Shown here piece after piece: positions 9,352 to 17,738 of a stretch of 64,000 nucleotides of DNA. The DNA is from Hymenobacter ginkgonis (GTDB taxonomy: Bacteria; Bacteroidota; Bacteroidia; Cytophagales; Hymenobacteraceae): assembly GCF_009755225.1 (NCBI RefSeq), contig NZ_WQKZ01000001.1:372001-436000 (forward strand). The letters run 5' to 3'. Position 1 is the stretch's first letter, and the number at the start of each line of letters is the position of its first letter. The notes beneath the pieces are model-generated. The model was not told the DNA's origin, did no database searches, and was given only the letters and a program-made list of their open reading frames with translations. The translations under genes and the position numbers were made by a program.

Positions 9352-11043
9352 CTACGGCGCGGCGCTGAGGGCCGGCCGGGCGTCGCGGTTGGCTAGCGCC
9401 CAGGCGGTGTGAAACACGAGTTGGTCGCGCCGGGCCATGGCCGGAAAGTCGATTTTCTCCACGTCGTCGGTGGCCTTATGGTAGTCGGCGTGCAGGCCGC
9501 TGGTGTAAAAAATCACCGGCACCTGGTGCTTGGCGAAGTTGTAGTGGTCGGAGCGGGTATAGAGGTGCTCCGGGTCATTGGGGGCGTTGTATTTGTAGTC
9601 GAGGGCCAGGGGATTGTACTGCTGGTTGGTGGCCTCGCTGAGCGTGTGCAACTCGGCCGAAAGGCGGTCGTCGCCTATCAGGTAGAGGTAGGGCCCCTGG
9701 CCCTGATGCACGCTATCGACGCGGCCAATCATGTCAATGTTGAGGTTGGTGATGGTGCTGGCCAGCGGAAAAACCGGGTGGTCGGTGTAGTACCGCGAGC
9801 CCAGTAAGCCCACTTCCTCGCCCACATTGGCCAAGAATAAAAGACTGCGGCGCGGGCCGTGGCCGTCTTTTTTGGCTTGCGCAAAGGCCCGCGCCAGGGC
9901 CAGCACGCTCACCGTGCCCGAGCCATCGTCGTCGGCGCCGTTGTATACCACGCCGTGCTGAATGCCTACGTGGTCGTAGTGCGCCGACACCACCAGCACC
10001 TCGTCCTTTTTATCGGTGCCTTCGAGGTAGCCGAGCACGTTTTCGGTGGTGAAAGCTGCGGTTTTTTCCACGGCGGGTAGCGTCATAATCGCTGGCTTGA
10101 AGGGCGAGGCCACCGGCCGGCCGGCTTTCGCCACGGCCTGCCGGTACTGGGCCAGGCCGGCGGGGGTAGTGCCGAGCAAAGCGGCGCCCATCTCGGGCGA
10201 AACGATGAATAAGTTGGTGCCCTGGCCCGCCGGGGCCGGGTCGCCGGGCAGCGCCATCCGCTCGCGGCGCTCAAATAGGCCTTCATACGCCTGCGGAGCT
10301 TGGGCAAAAGCCGCCGCACTGGGCGCGATGCGAAACGTGGCCCGGGGCGTCAGGGTGCGCAGCGCTGGCGAGCGGGCCGCCATTTCGGCGAAGCCCGCGG
10401 CACTGTAGGCGCTGGGCTGGCCGCCGGTGCCGAGCAAGGGCCGGCCAGTTTTGCCCAGCGGCTCGCCAAGCAGTAGCACCAGGTCTTTGCCCTTAAGGCT
10501 GGGGTCGGCGGTGGCAAAATCGGCGTAGGCATCGGTGTGAATGCCGTAGCCCACAAACGCGGGCTGCACCACGGTGGGCATTGTGGCCGGGTTTGGTAAA
10601 AACAAGTAAAAATCCTTGTTCACCACGAACGTGCGGCTCCCAATCTGCACCGAAAAGGCGGGGTCTAGCCCCACCCGGTTGATGGTGAAGTGCTGGAAGT
10701 AAGGGTTGTCGGAGCCGGCGACCGGGCCGGCCACCCCAGCCGCGGCAAAGGCCTTGGCGAGGTAGTCGGCGGCCATTTGCTGGCCTTTTTGGCCGGTGGC
10801 GCGGCCCTCGTAGGCGTCGGAGGCCAGCACCGAAAGGTCAGCCTGGAGCCCCTCGGGCGTGATGCTGGCGGCGTAGGGCACCGACCAATCGGCGGCGGCC
10901 GGCCGTGGGCGAGCGGCACCGGCGTGGCGGCCCGCCTTGGCTTTAATTTTTACCTGGCCCGCGCCGAGGGGGGTAGGCGCCTGGGCCCCGGCAGGCCCGG
11001 CAGCCCACGCCAGCGCGGCGGCCAGGTACAGAAGTTTGCGCAT
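9352..11043 (-). CDS. Secreted M28-family aminopeptidase with PA-like insert
   Basis: A 563-residue zinc exopeptidase. The start at 11043 (MRKLLYLAAALAWAAGPAGAQ) gives a normal signal peptide; the longer frame to 11151 does not. The di-zinc ligands are visible in order: VSAHYDHVG, NGADDDGSGTVSVLALARAF, LFLANVGEEVGLLGS, NIDMIGRVD and the final His in GLHADYHKATDD. The section between about residues 130 and 270 fits a protease-associated (PA) domain. It precedes the M13 peptidase by 54 bases, and together they could degrade peptides in the periplasm or outside the cell. A 7-base-arm palindrome lies about 100 bases upstream. Confidence 0.95.
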   Translation of the reverse strand: MRKLLYLAAALAWAAGPAGAQAPTPLGAGQVKIKAKAGRHAGAARPRPAAADWSVPYAASITPEGLQADLSVLASDAYEGRATGQKGQQMAADYLAKAFAAAGVAGPVAGSDNPYFQHFTINRVGLDPAFSVQIGSRTFVVNKDFYLFLPNPATMPTVVQPAFVGYGIHTDAYADFATADPSLKGKDLVLLLGEPLGKTGRPLLGTGGQPSAYSAAGFAEMAARSPALRTLTPRATFRIAPSAAAFAQAPQAYEGLFERRERMALPGDPAPAGQGTNLFIVSPEMGAALLGTTPAGLAQYRQAVAKAGRPVASPFKPAIMTLPAVEKTAAFTTENVLGYLEGTDKKDEVLVVSAHYDHVGIQHGVVYNGADDDGSGTVSVLALARAFAQAKKDGHGPRRSLLFLANVGEEVGLLGSRYYTDHPVFPLASTITNLNIDMIGRVDSVHQGQGPYLYLIGDDRLSAELHTLSEATNQQYNPLALDYKYNAPNDPEHLYTRSDHYNFAKHQVPVIFYTSGLHADYHKATDDVEKIDFPAMARRDQLVFHTAWALANRDARPALSAAP

Positions 11044-11144
11044 ATAAACGAGAGGAGAATTGCTTGCAGGCAGCCAAGATAGCCCCCATGCTACCAGCCG
11101 CTGGGCCCGTCCGGGCTTAGTGGGGGTAGGGCGCCAGGCATCAC

Positions 11145-11166
11145 TACTCAAATAACTACTTGAGTA
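11145..11166. promoter_or_regulatory. Palindrome upstream of the M28/M13 peptidase genes, possible operator
   Basis: TACTCAA and TTGAGTA form perfect 7-base arms around an 8-base spacer, about 100 bases before the M28 start codon. The size and symmetry fit a dimeric repressor site, but no regulator can be named. The rest of the 11044-11501 gap (458 bases) holds no convincing gene; the minus-strand frame at 11302-11706 overlaps the lipoprotein gene in another frame and looks spurious. Confidence 0.4.
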
Positions 11167-11501
11167 TTGCTAAGCAAGAAGTTATCGCAATTCGGCAAAA
11201 AGATAAAAAGGGGCTTGGCTGCATTAAGCTCAACGCGAATGCCGGCCCGGTCGAACGTAAACACACCCGGCCCCACAGAGTCGAGCGGCAAAGCCGCCGG
11301 GCTAGTAGCTAGCGTTTAAAAGCAGCGACAACCCAGTAACCCATTGGCCAACGGCCCCGCGCCGCCTCAGTGCTAAGAAACCCCTAAAAACGCAACACCC
11401 CGCCGCCACCCGCTGCCCTATAAATTTTCGCGCCAGGCAGCGAGCAGCAGCTAGATGCTGCGTTTTATGTTTTGAGGCCCTACCTCCGCTCCCGAGCCGC
11501 A

Positions 11502-11996
11502 CTAATGCAGGCTGATGACCCGGGCAATGCGCCATTCGTTGTGGCGGTGCTGCCACAGAATGACAAACTTGCCAGCCCTGGGCGGGGTGGTTTCCTGCTC
11601 CGTATGGTTGTGAAATTTGTGTAAGCCCATTTCTACCGCCCCATACCCGTGGATGGGGTACACTTCGATGCTGCCCCTGACAAGCTCGCGGGTTACTTTG
11701 CCGCAAACATTACGCTTGGTAGATTCGATAATATCCTGCTTGGAAGTCATCACCCCGCCTTTGTCGTGGTAAAACTCTACGCTGTCGGCGTAAAAGGCCC
11801 CGTACGTAGCCAGGTTGACTGCGCACGTATTATAAGCGGCAAAAAAAGTGCTGTCTAGCCGAGTGATGGTGGCGTACAGAGCAGGGTCATCGGGCCGATA
11901 GGCGTTCGGCTGAACAGCGCTTTTAGCCGAGGAGCACGCAGAGAAACAACCAGCTAACGCCGCGCCACAGGCTAGAGCGAGGAATGCTATTTTCAT
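11502..11996 (-). CDS. Lipoprotein with NTF2/SnoaL-like (DUF4440-type) domain
   Basis: A 164-residue lipoprotein. The signal ends in a lipobox with L14-A15-G16-C17, so it is anchored in a membrane. The mature part (about 45-164) has the cystatin/NTF2-like pattern of DUF4440 proteins: TRLDSTFFAAYNTCAVNLATYGAFYADSVEFYHDKGG in consecutive pieces, later AVEMGLHKFHNH and a final strand ILWQHRHNEWRIARVISLH. Such domains bind small ligands or act as enzymes; which applies here cannot be told. It has its own gap on both sides. Confidence 0.85.
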   Translation of the reverse strand: MKIAFLALACGAALAGCFSACSSAKSAVQPNAYRPDDPALYATITRLDSTFFAAYNTCAVNLATYGAFYADSVEFYHDKGGVMTSKQDIIESTKRNVCGKVTRELVRGSIEVYPIHGYGAVEMGLHKFHNHTEQETTPPRAGKFVILWQHRHNEWRIARVISLH

Positions 11997-12077
11997 AGAA
12001 GAACAGCGCTTGGTGCGTAGTAAAGTAGCTCGGCGGCAGGGCCAGGGTAGGGCCCCACCGCCGAGCTACCCGGCGAG

Positions 12078-12935
12078 TTACTTGCTAGCCAACGAGGTGG
12101 CCGGGGCCGGCATGTGGTCGCGGTCGAGCACCACCAGTACGCGCTGGCCAGCCTGGGCCAGGTCCGTCAGCTTGCGGTAGGTGTAGCGCTCGCGGAACTC
12201 GCCCACCGCGGTGCGCACGTCCTGCAAAAACTGGTTGTCGGCACTGGGCGCGGGCGCGGCGGGGCTAAACCACGCGGTGGGCGCCTGCCACCACTTGCTG
12301 CCGGCGGGGCAATATTTCTGGTAAGCCACTTCAAACTCGGCTAGGTTATGGATGGCTTGCTCGGTGCCGGGTGCGAAGTGCCGGCTGTTGGCAATGAACT
12401 GGCGCATGGCTTTCACCATCAAGGTCTTATTGGCGCCGGTGCGGGTGCGAAACTGCTGAGAAATGTGCAGCAGGTAGTACACTTTGAGCCGTTCGGGGTC
12501 GAGCTTGGTTTGCAGGTAGGCATACTCGGCCAGGGGGTCGTCGAGGCGCGCTACGGGCACTTGGTGCTGCCCAGCCAGGTAGCGGGCGTAGCCAGCCTGG
12601 CCCACGCGGCTGATAGTGGCGGCCTCGGTGCTATCGACACCGCAGTCAGGGTTTTCAAAAAAGACGACCGTAGGCTGGCTGCTTTCGAAAACCTGCCGCA
12701 ACTGCGCAAACTGCGCGTGCTGGGCATCGTGCGAGCACACCGTGCCGAAGTACGTGATGCTGCCGCCCCCGGCCAGGCTGCGGGTGTAGCGCACGGGGCT
12801 GGCCGTGGCCGAGGGGGTAGGGAAGGTGCCGCTACCCCCTTGCTGGCGGGAAGCGGTAGTCAGAGAAGACTGGGCAAATGCCCCGGCAGCGGGAAGCAAA
12901 AGTGCGGCCGCAACCAGCAAAGAGGAAGCTTTCAT
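12078..12935 (-). CDS. Secreted protein, paralogue of 5177-6016, possibly TraB/GumN-like
   Basis: A 285-residue protein with signal peptide (LLVAAALLLPAAGAFAQ). It shares with the gene at 5177 the blocks GGGSITYFG.VCS, GVDSTE.ATISR.G.AGY.RYLA.QHQVPVARLDDP, YLQTK.DPERLK, KWW.AP..WF.PA and a C-terminal GQRV.VV..RD..P. The variable parts are the linker after the signal peptide and the tail. The conserved Asp-Glu-rich core suggests an enzyme or metal site. The similarity to TraB/GumN is weak and by eye. Its opposite orientation and 6 kb distance from the other copy argue against a recent tandem duplication. Confidence 0.75.
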   Translation of the reverse strand: MKASSLLVAAALLLPAAGAFAQSSLTTASRQQGGSGTFPTPSATASPVRYTRSLAGGGSITYFGTVCSHDAQHAQFAQLRQVFESSQPTVVFFENPDCGVDSTEAATISRVGQAGYARYLAGQHQVPVARLDDPLAEYAYLQTKLDPERLKVYYLLHISQQFRTRTGANKTLMVKAMRQFIANSRHFAPGTEQAIHNLAEFEVAYQKYCPAGSKWWQAPTAWFSPAAPAPSADNQFLQDVRTAVGEFRERYTYRKLTDLAQAGQRVLVVLDRDHMPAPATSLASK

Positions 12936-13033
12936 GGCGTAAACAGAAAAGAAGTAAAAGAGGGAAAAAGAAGCTGTTTGAAACTCGGGGCCGGCCGGGC
13001 GCCGGCCCCATTTACCGGGTAGGGTCAGTTGCC

Positions 13034-15529
13034 CTACCCCCCAAAGCCGCCGCCACCGCTGGGGGCACTTTCAATCTTTTTGCCGGGCTTGCTGGCCCCG
13101 ATGTACCAGGTGAAGCCCAGCCAGCCCACGCGCGTTTCGTACTTGTTGTAGAGCGAGGTTTGCAGCTCAGGTGTGTTGATTTCGGTGCGGCGCACCTGGG
13201 TGTTGAGCAGGTCCGAGACGCGCAGCGTAAGGGCGGCACGCTCGCTGAAGAGGCGCTGGCGCACGGCCAGGTCGAGGCCGCCGGTGGGCAGCTGGCGGCC
13301 CTGGGCCGTGAGCACCGTCGAGCGGATGCTGCCGGTAAGCTGCACGTCGAGGCCTTTGTAGGGGGTGAAGTTGTTGGCCAGGCGGGCAGTGCCGGCCAGG
13401 GCCGTGCGGTTGGCGGCGTTGGCCGCGTTGGTGGCTACCTGGCTGCGGTAGATGGAGCCGCTGGCCGACACGCGCCACCAGGCGGTGAGGGGCTGGGCCC
13501 AGGTCATTTCGAGGCCCAGGTTGGTGGTGCTGCCGTAGTTGAGGTAGGTTTCGCGGGTTACTACCCCCACGTTATTGTCGCGGGTGGCCGTGCTGTCGAT
13601 GCTGCGCACCCGCTGGATAGCATCCTGAGTGAAGCGGGCAAATACGGTGGTCGTGATGTTGGCCCCATTGGCCAGGTTAAGCTGGTGGCCCAGTTCCAGG
13701 TTGTGGCTGAACTCGGGCAGCAGGCCGGGGTTGCCCTGGCGGTAGTTGCGCGGGTCTTGGTAGAGCTGAATGGGCAGCTGCTGCATGAAGTCGGGCCGGT
13801 TCAGGCGGCGGGCGTAGCTGAATTGCAGGCGGCTTTGGCCGGGCTCCTTGCCTAGTTCGCGGGCCACCGTGGCCGACGGAAATAGGCTGATGTAGTTCTT
13901 GTTAACGGTGGCGTTGCGGTCTTGCACGCCGCCGTTCAGGAAGGTAGCCTCGCTGCGCAGGCCGCCCTGGGCGCTCCAGCCGTGGGCTAGCGTGCGCTGG
14001 TAGGTGGCGTAGGCGGCGGGCATCACCTGCGTGAAGTTGTAGTCGAACGAGTTGGTGGCGTCGCGCTCAAAGGCACCGTTGGGGTCGAGGCTAGTAGGCT
14101 TCAGCATGGCCGTGCTGCCGGTGTTGTGCAGGGCCTGCATCTTCACGCCGGTTTCGAGCTTGCTCTTGCCATCGGCGCTGGGTAGGGTGTAGTCTACCTG
14201 GCCAAAATAAATCTGGGCATTCACCTGCTGCTGCTGCTTAAAGCCGGCGGGCGCGGTGCCGCCCGTCAGCAGCTGGCTTACCGGAATGGTGGCGTCGATG
14301 TGCACCATGCCGGCGTTGGCTGTCAGCTCGCGGCCCTTGTGGGCTTCCCAGGTGCGGCGGTAGTCGCCCGAGGTTTCGAGCACCATTACCTTCACATCGG
14401 TTATTTCCTGGCCGTATTGCGTCGCCACAGTGGGCGAGCCTACCGTTTGCTGGGTCAGCACCTGGTTGTCGAGCGACGACTGGTGCTCCCAGTGCGGCTG
14501 CACGCTTAGGCTCAGCGTCTGCTCCTTCGGCAGCTCGTAGTTCAGGCCCAGGTTGAGGCTGTGGTTGCGGTTGTGCTGGCTGCCCTGGCCTTCCTGGGTC
14601 GTAAAGAGGCTGTTGCCGGTGCCATCGCTTAGCAGCGCCGTTTGGTTGTTGCGGCTGCGGGTGTGGTAAATCTGGTCGTTGCCATCGTAGCCCAAGTTCC
14701 AGGTGGCTTTGCCGTGGTGGCGGCTCAGGCTCAGGCTGGGGGCGTACTTGTCGCGGGTGCCCACCACCAGGGCCGCCTGGCCATTCCAGCCCTCTTTCTT
14801 GTTCTTCTTCGTGATGATGTTGATGACGCCTGCCCCGCTGGCGTCGTACTTGGCCGAGGGGTTCGTCATCACCTCTACCTGCGCAATTTGCGAAGCCGGA
14901 ATCTGGTCGAGGCGCGGGCCAGGGCCGCCGTTGCTGGTGCCAGCCGGCTTGCCATCAATCAAAATCGTGAGGTTAGAGGAGCCGCGCAGGCTCACCGTGC
15001 CGCTGGCGTCTACGGCCACGGCGGGCACATTTTCGAGCACGTTCACGGCGGTGCCACCCACGCTGCTCAGGTCTTTCTCCACGTTAATCACCGTTTTGCC
15101 CAGCTCTTGCTGCACCACGGCTTTCTCGCCCGTCACCTTCACCTCGGCTAGGCGCTGGCTGGCGGCGCTCAGCTTAAGCAAGCCCAAGGCCACGCTCGTT
15201 TGGCCAGGTGCTACCCGCACCGCCTGGGCCAGGCTTTGGTAGCCCATGGCCAGCACCCGCAGCCGGTAGGCGCCGGCCGGTACTTTGGCTAGCTCAAAGG
15301 TGCCTTCCAGCGTGGTTTGGGCGCTGGCTACTAGGCTAGTATCGCCGGCTTCGGCGTGGCGCAGCAGCACCGTGGCAAAGGGCAGCGGCTCGGCCTTGGC
15401 GCCGCCATCCACGGCCTTGCCCGTGAGGGTAGCTGGGGTAGTTTGGGCCCGCAGCCCCAGCGGCAAAGTTAGCAGCAAGCCGAAGCCCGCAATTGGTAGT
15501 AAAGAATTGATTTTCAAAGAGAAGTTCAT
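13034..15529 (-). CDS. TonB-dependent-receptor-like outer-membrane beta-barrel protein
   Basis: An 831-residue outer-membrane protein. The start at 15529 (MNFSLKINSLLPIAGFGLLL) gives a normal signal peptide ending LRAQ. Residues about 30-120 form a carboxypeptidase-regulatory-like domain (TLTGKAVDGGAKAEPLPFATVLLR in pieces), followed by a plug domain (INVEKDLSSVGGTAVNVLENVPAV; GSSNLTILIDGKPAG; QVEVMTNPSAKYDASGAGVINIITKK) and a C-terminal barrel of the OMP_b-brl_3 type. The C-terminus is a Gly-rich tail (SGGGGFGG). No SusD partner is adjacent, so the imported or assembled substrate is unknown. A promoter-like element with direct repeats lies about 300 bases upstream. Confidence 0.93.
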   Translation of the reverse strand: MNFSLKINSLLPIAGFGLLLTLPLGLRAQTTPATLTGKAVDGGAKAEPLPFATVLLRHAEAGDTSLVASAQTTLEGTFELAKVPAGAYRLRVLAMGYQSLAQAVRVAPGQTSVALGLLKLSAASQRLAEVKVTGEKAVVQQELGKTVINVEKDLSSVGGTAVNVLENVPAVAVDASGTVSLRGSSNLTILIDGKPAGTSNGGPGPRLDQIPASQIAQVEVMTNPSAKYDASGAGVINIITKKNKKEGWNGQAALVVGTRDKYAPSLSLSRHHGKATWNLGYDGNDQIYHTRSRNNQTALLSDGTGNSLFTTQEGQGSQHNRNHSLNLGLNYELPKEQTLSLSVQPHWEHQSSLDNQVLTQQTVGSPTVATQYGQEITDVKVMVLETSGDYRRTWEAHKGRELTANAGMVHIDATIPVSQLLTGGTAPAGFKQQQQVNAQIYFGQVDYTLPSADGKSKLETGVKMQALHNTGSTAMLKPTSLDPNGAFERDATNSFDYNFTQVMPAAYATYQRTLAHGWSAQGGLRSEATFLNGGVQDRNATVNKNYISLFPSATVARELGKEPGQSRLQFSYARRLNRPDFMQQLPIQLYQDPRNYRQGNPGLLPEFSHNLELGHQLNLANGANITTTVFARFTQDAIQRVRSIDSTATRDNNVGVVTRETYLNYGSTTNLGLEMTWAQPLTAWWRVSASGSIYRSQVATNAANAANRTALAGTARLANNFTPYKGLDVQLTGSIRSTVLTAQGRQLPTGGLDLAVRQRLFSERAALTLRVSDLLNTQVRRTEINTPELQTSLYNKYETRVGWLGFTWYIGASKPGKKIESAPSGGGGFGG

Positions 15530-16143
15530 GGCGCAAGAACTTGAGAAAGCGTTTGGTAAAGGCATGGCGATTCCGTTCCCAGCCGGCCGCGGTTCCGGGG
15601 GGTAGGGGGTCGGTGCCAATGAAAAAAGCACGAGGAAAAGAGGGGAGTAGCCGGCCCGTCAGGGGCGGGAGGGCTAGCGAGAGCCAGCAGCGTGGTCGGG
15701 CCCGTAAGGGCTAAGCTGTTGGCATGGGGCCACCGCCCGGTTGGCGGCTGGTAGGCTTTCCGAGACCCACAACCGGGCGGCGCCAGGTTATAGGTGTTGA
15801 GGTGGTACTAGGCTTTTGATAGAACAAACTTACAACAGGTACTTTGTTTCACATAGTACTGTTTCAAAGAATTTTTTGAAAAGCTTATTTGCAGCCTGTA
15901 GAAGCAGTTTTTAAACCTAACTTTTTTTATGAGTAGCGGAACTTCTACTTATTTCTTCCCTTCACAACCCATTACCAGGCGCGCAGTGCAGACGTTACAG
16001 CGCACCAAAAAATAAAGTGACGGGCCGAAAGCGCTCAGAATTACTTTCCAAGTGCTCCCAACCCGTCCCTTCAGATGTGGTAGTCGTGCCAACGGTTGCC
16101 TGGCACCTTGTAAATAACTGCGCGCTACCGGGGCGATGCGCTA
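15530..16143. other. Intergenic region upstream of the TonB-receptor gene
   Basis: About 610 bases without a credible gene. Bases 15700-15795 are GC-rich and hairpin-forming (GGCCACCGCCCGGTTGG pairs with the CCAACCGGGCGG-like segment near 15770), inside what would be the 5' leader of the receptor gene. Bases 15820-15950 are AT-rich and hold the likely promoter. Confidence 0.5.
15825..15869 (-). promoter_or_regulatory. Probable promoter with direct repeats for the TonB-receptor gene
   Basis: On the minus strand TAAGTTTG (15832-15825) matches the TAnnTTTG -7 consensus. Just upstream are two direct repeats reading TGAAACA-GTAC and TGAAACAAAGTAC, spaced 18 bases. Repeats overlapping the -33 region are typical of a regulator binding site. 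The -33 TTG is poor (ATG at 19 bases spacing), which would fit an activator-dependent promoter. Confidence 0.45.
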
Positions 16144-17607
16144 CTAGCTGCCATAGCGCAGCAAATTTTTCACCATGCCCTTGAAGATGATGCCGTGAAA
16201 CGGCAACACCGAGTACCAGTACAGCCGCCCCAGCAGGCCCTGGGGGCGGTAGGCGGCCAACTGCTCGAGGGCGTGGGTGCCATCGGGGTTGTCCACGATG
16301 CGGAATTGCAGCCAAGCCTCGCCGGGCAGCTTCATCTCGGCATAAAGCAGCAGGCGCTTGGCGGCGCGGTCGGCTACGAGCACCCGCCAAAAGTCGAGTG
16401 GGTCGCCGGCGCGCAGGTGGTTGGGCGAGCGGCGGCCCCGGCGCAAACCCACGCCACCCACCAGCTTGTCCATTAGCCCGCGAATGCGCCAGAGCCAGTC
16501 GGTTTTGTACCAGCCGCGGTCGCCGCCAATACGCCAGATATTCTCTAGCACCTCGGCCACGGGCCGGGTGAAGGGCCGCAGTTGGCGGTCAAAAAACATC
16601 CCGTTTTTGGGGATTTGGATGGCGTCCATGTAGTTCTGGCGCAGCGTGCCGCTGCTCATGGCGTCGCTCCAACTGCTCACCACCTCGTTCTGCTCGATGC
16701 GCTGGAAGGCTAGTGCCAGCGCCTCCTGGTAGCTCATGCAGGCGTGCGGCACTACGCGGTCGATGCTGCGGGCCGGGTCGGCGATGGTGTCATTCTTGAG
16801 GCTTTCGACTAGGCTTTGGGCCAGCGAAAACGACGTGCTCGTGACCAGGTACAGCCACCACGACGACAGCCGCGGCGTGAGCACGGGCACCGTCACTATC
16901 CAGCGCCGGTAGCCACGTTGGGCGGCCAGCCCGAGCAGCATCTCCTTGTACGTCAAGATGTCGGGCCCGCCGAGGTCGAAGCTCTCGCCCAAGCAAGCTG
17001 GGTTGTCGAGCACGGCCGTGAGGTAAAACATCACGTCGCGGATGCCCAGCGGCTGGCAGCGCGAGTTCAACCAGCGCGGCGTCACCATCACGGGCAGCTT
17101 CTCCACAATGTCGCGGATAATCTCGAACGACGCCGACCCCGACCCGATAATAATGCTGGCGCGCAGCACCGTGAGCTTCGCTTTTTCGGCCTTGGCCAGC
17201 ACGCTTTCTACGGCGCTGCGCGAGCGCAGGTGCACGCTCAGGCCCGCATCGTTGGCAATGCCCGAGAGGTAGATAACCTGCCGGGCGGCGGTGCGGTCGA
17301 GGTACTCGGCAAAGTTGTGGGCCGACTGCTGCTCTAGCGCAAAAAAATTCTTGCCGCCCCCGCTCATCGAGTGCACCAGGTAGTAGGCGGCGTCAATATC
17401 GAGGGGTAGGGCCGCCAGCGAATCGGGCTTGAGCAGGTCGCCCTGCGCTACGCTCACGCGGGGGCGCAGGGCCTCGGGCAGCGTGTCGGGCAGGGCGAAG
17501 CGGCGCGCGTCGCGCACCAGGCACACCACGTCGTGGCCCGCCCCGGCCAGCAGGGGTAGCAAGCGCTGGCCTATGTAGCCGGTGGCACCGGTGAGCAAGA
17601 TTTTCAT
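16144..17607 (-). CDS. NAD(P)-binding SDR-family protein with C-terminal DUF2867
   Basis: A 487-residue two-part protein. The N-terminal half is an extended Rossmann fold beginning MKILLTGATGYIGQRLLPLL (TGxxGxxG), with YYLVHSMSGGG and VIYLSGIAND typical of atypical short-chain dehydrogenase/NmrA-like proteins. The C-terminal half (about 330-487) fits DUF2867 (GGDRGWYKTDWLWRIRG, DPLDFWRV, GLLGRLYWYSVLPFHGIIFKGM). The start at 17607 was chosen at the conserved MKILLTGATG. Substrate unknown. It is divergent from the DUF2911 gene with about 130 bases between starts. Confidence 0.9.
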   Translation of the reverse strand: MKILLTGATGYIGQRLLPLLAGAGHDVVCLVRDARRFALPDTLPEALRPRVSVAQGDLLKPDSLAALPLDIDAAYYLVHSMSGGGKNFFALEQQSAHNFAEYLDRTAARQVIYLSGIANDAGLSVHLRSRSAVESVLAKAEKAKLTVLRASIIIGSGSASFEIIRDIVEKLPVMVTPRWLNSRCQPLGIRDVMFYLTAVLDNPACLGESFDLGGPDILTYKEMLLGLAAQRGYRRWIVTVPVLTPRLSSWWLYLVTSTSFSLAQSLVESLKNDTIADPARSIDRVVPHACMSYQEALALAFQRIEQNEVVSSWSDAMSSGTLRQNYMDAIQIPKNGMFFDRQLRPFTRPVAEVLENIWRIGGDRGWYKTDWLWRIRGLMDKLVGGVGLRRGRRSPNHLRAGDPLDFWRVLVADRAAKRLLLYAEMKLPGEAWLQFRIVDNPDGTHALEQLAAYRPQGLLGRLYWYSVLPFHGIIFKGMVKNLLRYGS

Positions 17608-17693
17608 GGGTGTGCAAGAAAAGGCAGGGTAGGGGCAGCGCTTCGACAAGTGCCTGGGGTAAGAACGTAGGAATGACGTAGTTGTTCGGGCAG

Positions 17694-17733
17694 CTTGTGG
17701 GGTCAGCCTGGCCCCACAAGCGGCGTACTTTTG
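17694..17733 (+). promoter_or_regulatory. Promoter with perfect inverted repeat for the DUF2911 gene
   Basis: TACTTTTG (17726-17733) matches TAnnTTTG and ends five bases before the ATG at 17739. CTTGTGGGG and CCCCACAAG (17694-17720) form perfect 9-base arms around a 9-base spacer and fill the -33 to -10 space, where a repressor or activator would act. Confidence 0.55.
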
Positions 17734-17738
17734 CAGCC

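Noticed and set aside
11302..11706. 134-codon minus-strand frame near the DUF4440-type lipoprotein
   Set aside because: It overlaps the lipoprotein gene in another frame and its translation has no signal, domain or sensible composition.
15700..15795. Structured GC-rich segment as a riboswitch upstream of the TonB receptor
   Set aside because: Hairpins can be drawn, but no conserved core of the cobalamin, TPP, SAM or fluoride classes was found.
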